Assembly: GCA_007122555.1 (NCBI GenBank)
Contig: SKTL01000094.1
Span: 1-8,585, forward strand
Direction: 5' to 3'
Length of the DNA: 8,585 nt
From: Thermomicrobiaceae bacterium
GTDB taxonomy: Bacteria > Chloroflexota > Chloroflexia > Thermomicrobiales > Thermomicrobiaceae
The notes under the pieces were generated by a model, which searched no databases, had not been told where the DNA came from, and saw only the letters and a program-made list of their open reading frames with translations. Below are positions 5,517 through 8,585 of the stretch, in pieces; the first letter of the stretch is position 1, and every line of letters starts with the position of its first letter. The translations under genes and the position numbers were made by a program.

Positions 5517-5550
5517 AACAGAGGTTTTTACACCTCTGTTTTTTTGTTTT
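5517..5550 (+). terminator. Intrinsic terminator (attenuator) upstream of DAHP synthase
   Basis: AACAGAGGT (5517-5525) and ACCTCTGTT (5532-5540) form a perfect 9-bp stem with a 6-base loop, followed by TTTTTGTTTT. It sits between the leader stop codon and the DAHP synthase start, so it must be read through for the enzyme to be made. Confidence 0.9.
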
Positions 5551-5620
5551 CTGGAATCGGTGAGGTTCTGGTGAGTTTTCGCCGCCGTGTCGCGGCAAGG
5601 AGCAGAGAGGGAGCTTCGAG

Positions 5621-6655
5621 ATGTTGATTACGATGAAAGCGGACGCCAGTGCGCAGGCTACGGATTCGGTCATTGACATGCTGACCGGCCGTGGCTTCGA
5701 GGTCCATACGATCCGCTCAAGCGGCGCTGCGGTGATCGGCGTGAACGGGATGCCGATTCCGGGCGATCTGGCGCCGAGTCTGCAGCGCGTCGCCGGGGTC
5801 GACTACGTACAACTGCATCCCAGCAAGTACCCGCTGGCCGCCAGGAACGCTCGCCCGCACGGCACGGTTGTCCAGGTGGGCGAGACCGCGATCGGCGGCT
5901 CCGAACCGGCGATTATCGCCGGGCCGTGTGTCATCGAGACACGCGATCAACTTCTCTCGATCGCCCGCGACGTCAAGCGACACGGCGCTACCCTCCTCCG
6001 CGGCGGCGCATTCAAACCCCGCACCTCACCGTATAGCTTCCAGGGACATGGCGAACTCGGCCTCGAAATGCTGGCGGATGTCCGCGAAGAAACCGGCCTG
6101 CCGGTCGTCACCGAAGTGATGGAGCCGGGCCAGGTCGAGATGGTCGCTCATTACGCGGATGTCCTGCAGATCGGCTCCCGCAACATGATGAACTTCCCCC
6201 TGCTCCGGGCAGTCTCGACGATCGACAAGCCCGTTCTGTTGAAGCGCGGTTTCGCCGCGACGATCGAAGAGTGGTTGCAGTCGGCTGAATACATCCTGGC
6301 CGGCGGCAATGACCGCGTTATTCTCTGCGAGCGCGGTATCCGCAGCTTCGACCAGGCGACCCGCTTCACGCTCGATCTCAATGCCGTGCCGTTGCTCCGC
6401 GAATTGACGCACCTGCCGGTTGTTGTCGATCCGAGCCATGGCACCGGACGGCGGGAGATGGTCGCCCCGATGTCGGCGGCGGGAATAGCGGCGGGCGCCC
6501 ACGGGTTAATCATTGAAGTGCATCCGGAGCCGGACGAGGCGATGTGCGACGGACCGCAATCGATCTACGTTGATGATCTGGCGAACATCGTCGCTCAGGC
6601 GCACGCGATTGGCTCATTGATGCACGCCCAGTCGCCGATCACGATACCGGCCTGA
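5621..6655 (+). CDS. aroF: 3-deoxy-7-phosphoheptulonate synthase (DAHP synthase), type Iβ with N-terminal regulatory domain
   Basis: Condenses phosphoenolpyruvate and erythrose 4-phosphate to DAHP, the first step of the shikimate pathway to Trp, Tyr and Phe; cytoplasmic. The 344-residue protein starts at ATG 5621 with GGGAG seven bases upstream. Residues about 1-70 form the ferredoxin/ACT-like domain found in the Thermotoga maritima enzyme, where it carries Tyr/Phe feedback inhibition. The TIM-barrel domain follows. Expected metal ligands are all present: Cys103 (GPCVIE), His273 (DPSHGTGRR), Glu299 (IIEVHPEP) and Asp310 (CDG). Substrate-binding signatures are [17 protein letters not shown] (126-142), LKRG (Lys209) and CERGIRSF. 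The gene lies behind an aromatic leader peptide and terminator, so it should be controlled by attenuation as well as allostery. No other aro gene is in the window. Confidence 0.97.
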   Translation: MLITMKADASAQATDSVIDMLTGRGFEVHTIRSSGAAVIGVNGMPIPGDLAPSLQRVAGVDYVQLHPSKYPLAARNARPHGTVVQVGETAIGGSEPAIIAGPCVIETRDQLLSIARDVKRHGATLLRGGAFKPRTSPYSFQGHGELGLEMLADVREETGLPVVTEVMEPGQVEMVAHYADVLQIGSRNMMNFPLLRAVSTIDKPVLLKRGFAATIEEWLQSAEYILAGGNDRVILCERGIRSFDQATRFTLDLNAVPLLRELTHLPVVVDPSHGTGRREMVAPMSAAGIAAGAHGLIIEVHPEPDEAMCDGPQSIYVDDLANIVAQAHAIGSLMHAQSPITIPA

Positions 6656-6705
6656 CCGGCGTCAAACATCAGCTGACAATTTCATCGACGCTCCTCCTCA
6701 CGGGT

Positions 6706-6730
6706 AACGCGCGGGCTCAGCCCGCGCGTT
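6706..6730. terminator. GC-rich hairpin between converging genes, probable bidirectional terminator
   Basis: AACGCGCGGG (6706-6715) and CCCGCGCGTT (6721-6730) form a perfect 10-bp stem with a 5-base loop, 50 bases after the DAHP synthase stop. The gene to the right converges on it and ends at 6804. T-runs are short on both sides, so strength relies on the stem. Confidence 0.75.
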
Positions 6731-6803
6731 GCTTAATCGGGTTCTGCTGTAAGTGGGGCCAACAATAGAAGGCTTCCGAACGCTCCGATTCGCCCACGCG
6801 AAG

Positions 6804-8585
6804 TTACGATTCCCACTGCATCCCGATGTACTCATGAGCTGCTTGAAGATCCAGAGGCCGTGTAGTGTTGCCGACACGAATGTAGAAATCTCGCGCATTG
6901 CCCTCACGGAAATAGACCGGTCGAGGCGACGAATCAACGTCCAGGATGCAAATTGTCTTACCATCGTGTTTCTCAAACCTTGGGGAAACGAACGGAACAA
7001 ACTCACGGCCGAGGTGATTCTCAAGCACTTGAACGAGTGCCTGGTAAAACCCATCCACGTCTTTTCGCCCAAGACTGGAAATGTCTCGCTCAATTCCATA
7101 AATATCACCATCATCGGTGACGCCTATTACGAGAGTGCCGCCCTCTGTATTCAAGAGCCCCGCGACGCTCTTGGCGATGACTCTCTGGAGATCCTTATTC
7201 ACTTGTTCATTCTTTACGTCCCAACGGAGCGTAGACTTGAATTCGAGATTCGTGCTTTCACCTGCCGCCACCAGTTCTTCCAGAGATTTCGGCTGGGTTA
7301 CCGGCAGTTCTTGCAAAAGCTTTTCCATCTGCGCGTTGAAAGCAGCCGCAATCAATTTGCGTCGCTCGCTCAAGAATTGTCTGTAGTTGCCCGTTTCCCA
7401 GAGAGCCGGATCAAGTGGCACGAACTGGCTTGCGAGTGCACCCGGGTACCGATTCTCAATTTCCGGGAGGTATTCAGTCGGAGACTTTGACCCCAGCCCC
7501 AGATTTGTTGATCCGGTGAGGAATGCACGATTTGCGATCTCATTTACAAGTTGCCGGTCCAAGTGACTCTCGTTGGCTAGATTGCCATTCTCGTAAAGAA
7601 GTGACTGCGGAAAGATGTGATGACTGTGAATCCCGTATGTTGTTCCATGAGGTTTATCTAGCCTCAAGCCGTTAAACCAATCAACGGCTCCGTTCGCCTT
7701 GGTCAATATGTACGTCATTCGGTAAAAAGGATGCTGGACCCCACGACCTTCAAGATCTCCAGGCTGAAGCTCGATGCGACCGCGCTGATCCACAATCGCA
7801 TCGATCAGTTCGCCCCAAGGTTCGGAATTCTGAAGGATTTTCGAGACGTCATGGTCAAGCCTTTGGTCCGTCTGGCTGGTATATCTTGCCCAGGAGCTGG
7901 CCGCATACACCCACCGAACAAACTGTCTTATGGTTCGTTCATCCTTGAATTCGCCTCCGCGTCGGGAGAGATACACCACCGCAGGAACGAGAACATTGGT
8001 GGTATTCAAGTCATTCGTTGAGTGTATGTGGCCCCAGTTGGGAAGCAGACTGACCAGATAATCGAGGATGCGAATCAATCGCCGCCATCCATCTTCGAGT
8101 TCATCACGAGGTACGGCGTGAATGGTTTCGAACAATGCCCTACCTCTCACGACTCCTGTGAGACTGCGAACGAAGAAGGTTAGGTCAAAGCCAAATCCGC
8201 GTGCGCTCAGTTCCGCGCCCTTGTCCTTCATAGCTTGTCGCGCTTGAGGCCACTTACCTGTAACGTGTGCGAGCGCAAGTTCGGCATCGGACAGCTTGGT
8301 GCCAAGACTATTGACTCGGTCGAAGACATCGATCGCAGCATCGATGTTCGCATCTGACGGAACATATTGAATGGGGTAGTCTTTCTCGGTGACATTCCTA
8401 AGTCTTGTCAAATTCGTGTTGTATCGTTGCGCTAACTTGAATTGGTCCTCATCTTCGGTAATGTTCTGTTGGGCAATCTCGAACTCGTTAACTACCCCAC
8501 TCTTGAAGCAATCTACGACAGGGACCCAAGTCGGGTCAGATTCCATTCGCCGAACTTGATAGTACTGGAAATCGCCAGACTCGAG
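6804..8585 (-). CDS. DUF262-DUF1524 (HNH) protein fused to a C-terminal Schlafen/AlbA_2-type domain (N terminus outside window)
   Basis: The frame is open to the right edge, so the true start is outside; 593 residues are visible (numbers here count from Met at 8544-8546). Residues 1 to about 130 are the end of a DUF262 (GmrS/SspE-like) domain, with the hallmark FDRVNSLGTKLSDAELALA (75-93). Its usual DGQQR motif would lie further upstream. Residues about 300-365 are a DUF1524-type HNH nuclease: HSHHIFP (307-313), then NEIANRAFL...TN and SPTEYL. Residues about 428-580 look like an AlbA_2/Schlafen domain: ESTNLEFKSTL (430-440), EGGTLVIGVTDDGDIYGIE (468-486), FYIRVGNTTRPL. DUF262-DUF1524 proteins include GmrSD-type restriction enzymes for modified DNA and SspE, so a defence nuclease is likely. 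The fused third domain is atypical. Local DNA is AT-richer (line 7501-7560 is 47% GC; 6481-6540 in aroF is 65%), hinting at transfer. Confidence 0.85.
   Translation of the reverse strand, partial: LESGDFQYYQVRRMESDPTWVPVVDCFKSGVVNEFEIAQQNITEDEDQFKLAQRYNTNLTRLRNVTEKDYPIQYVPSDANIDAAIDVFDRVNSLGTKLSDAELALAHVTGKWPQARQAMKDKGAELSARGFGFDLTFFVRSLTGVVRGRALFETIHAVPRDELEDGWRRLIRILDYLVSLLPNWGHIHSTNDLNTTNVLVPAVVYLSRRGGEFKDERTIRQFVRWVYAASSWARYTSQTDQRLDHDVSKILQNSEPWGELIDAIVDQRGRIELQPGDLEGRGVQHPFYRMTYILTKANGAVDWFNGLRLDKPHGTTYGIHSHHIFPQSLLYENGNLANESHLDRQLVNEIANRAFLTGSTNLGLGSKSPTEYLPEIENRYPGALASQFVPLDPALWETGNYRQFLSERRKLIAAAFNAQMEKLLQELPVTQPKSLEELVAAGESTNLEFKSTLRWDVKNEQVNKDLQRVIAKSVAGLLNTEGGTLVIGVTDDGDIYGIERDISSLGRKDVDGFYQALVQVLENHLGREFVPFVSPRFEKHDGKTICILDVDSSPRPVYFREGNARDFYIRVGNTTRPLDLQAAHEYIGMQWES

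Noticed and set aside
5373..5550. T-box leader
   Set aside because: There is no T-box core sequence or specifier-loop architecture. The translated aromatic codon run explains the terminator better.
6026..6502. 158-codon minus-strand ORF inside the DAHP synthase gene
   Set aside because: It is antisense to a gene with every catalytic residue in place.
6753..7490. 245-codon plus-strand ORF at the end of the DUF262/HNH gene
   Set aside because: It is a shadow of the AlbA_2-containing frame, whose motifs are clear on the minus strand.
1..8585. CRISPR arrays, tRNA or rRNA genes, insertion sequences
   Set aside because: I saw no regularly spaced direct repeats, no tRNA-like cloverleaf and no transposase-like frame on either strand.

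Overview
The window looks like a piece of a bacterial chromosome of moderately high GC. The lipoproteins have Asp-rich linkers straight after the lipobox, the receiver protein has no output domain, and the DAHP synthase is of the short Thermotoga-like type Iβ. This suggests Chloroflexota (Thermomicrobia-like) or a similar lineage. That is a judgement from protein style; no rRNA or marker gene is present to settle it.

Layout. (1) 1-864, minus: a TroA/ZnuA-type metal-binding lipoprotein cut by the left edge, with a near-consensus sigma70 promoter and a perfect 18-bp palindrome just downstream of the -10, probably a metalloregulator operator. (2) 1171-2147, plus: an alpha/beta hydrolase with its own sigma70 promoter and an inverted repeat after the stop. 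(3) 2243-2740, minus: a stand-alone, degenerate response-regulator receiver. (4) 2741-3248: no gene, but inverted repeats and an RNA-like patch. (5) 3249-4123, minus: a two-gene unit of a YflT-like glycine-rich stress protein and a one-TM protein ending in a SFPASD motif. (6) 4453-4957, minus: a cupredoxin lipoprotein whose axial copper ligand appears to be Gln, with a hairpin after it. (7) 5336-6730, plus: an aromatic attenuator (promoter, 37-codon leader peptide with six aromatic codons in a row, long hairpin, intrinsic terminator) in front of a type Iβ DAHP synthase, closed by a GC-rich hairpin. (8) 6804-8585, minus, cut by the right edge: a DUF262-DUF1524(HNH) protein fused to a C-terminal Schlafen/AlbA_2-type domain, in visibly AT-richer DNA.

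Most units are short, with their own control signals, so this is not one pathway cluster. The strongest functional link is between the leader peptide and the DAHP synthase: the enzyme has an N-terminal ACT-like domain for allosteric feedback, and its mRNA leader reads out charged Trp/Tyr/Phe tRNAs. The most unusual protein is the GmrSD/SspE-like fusion at the right end, a candidate anti-phage or anti-plasmid nuclease placed tail-to-tail against a housekeeping gene.
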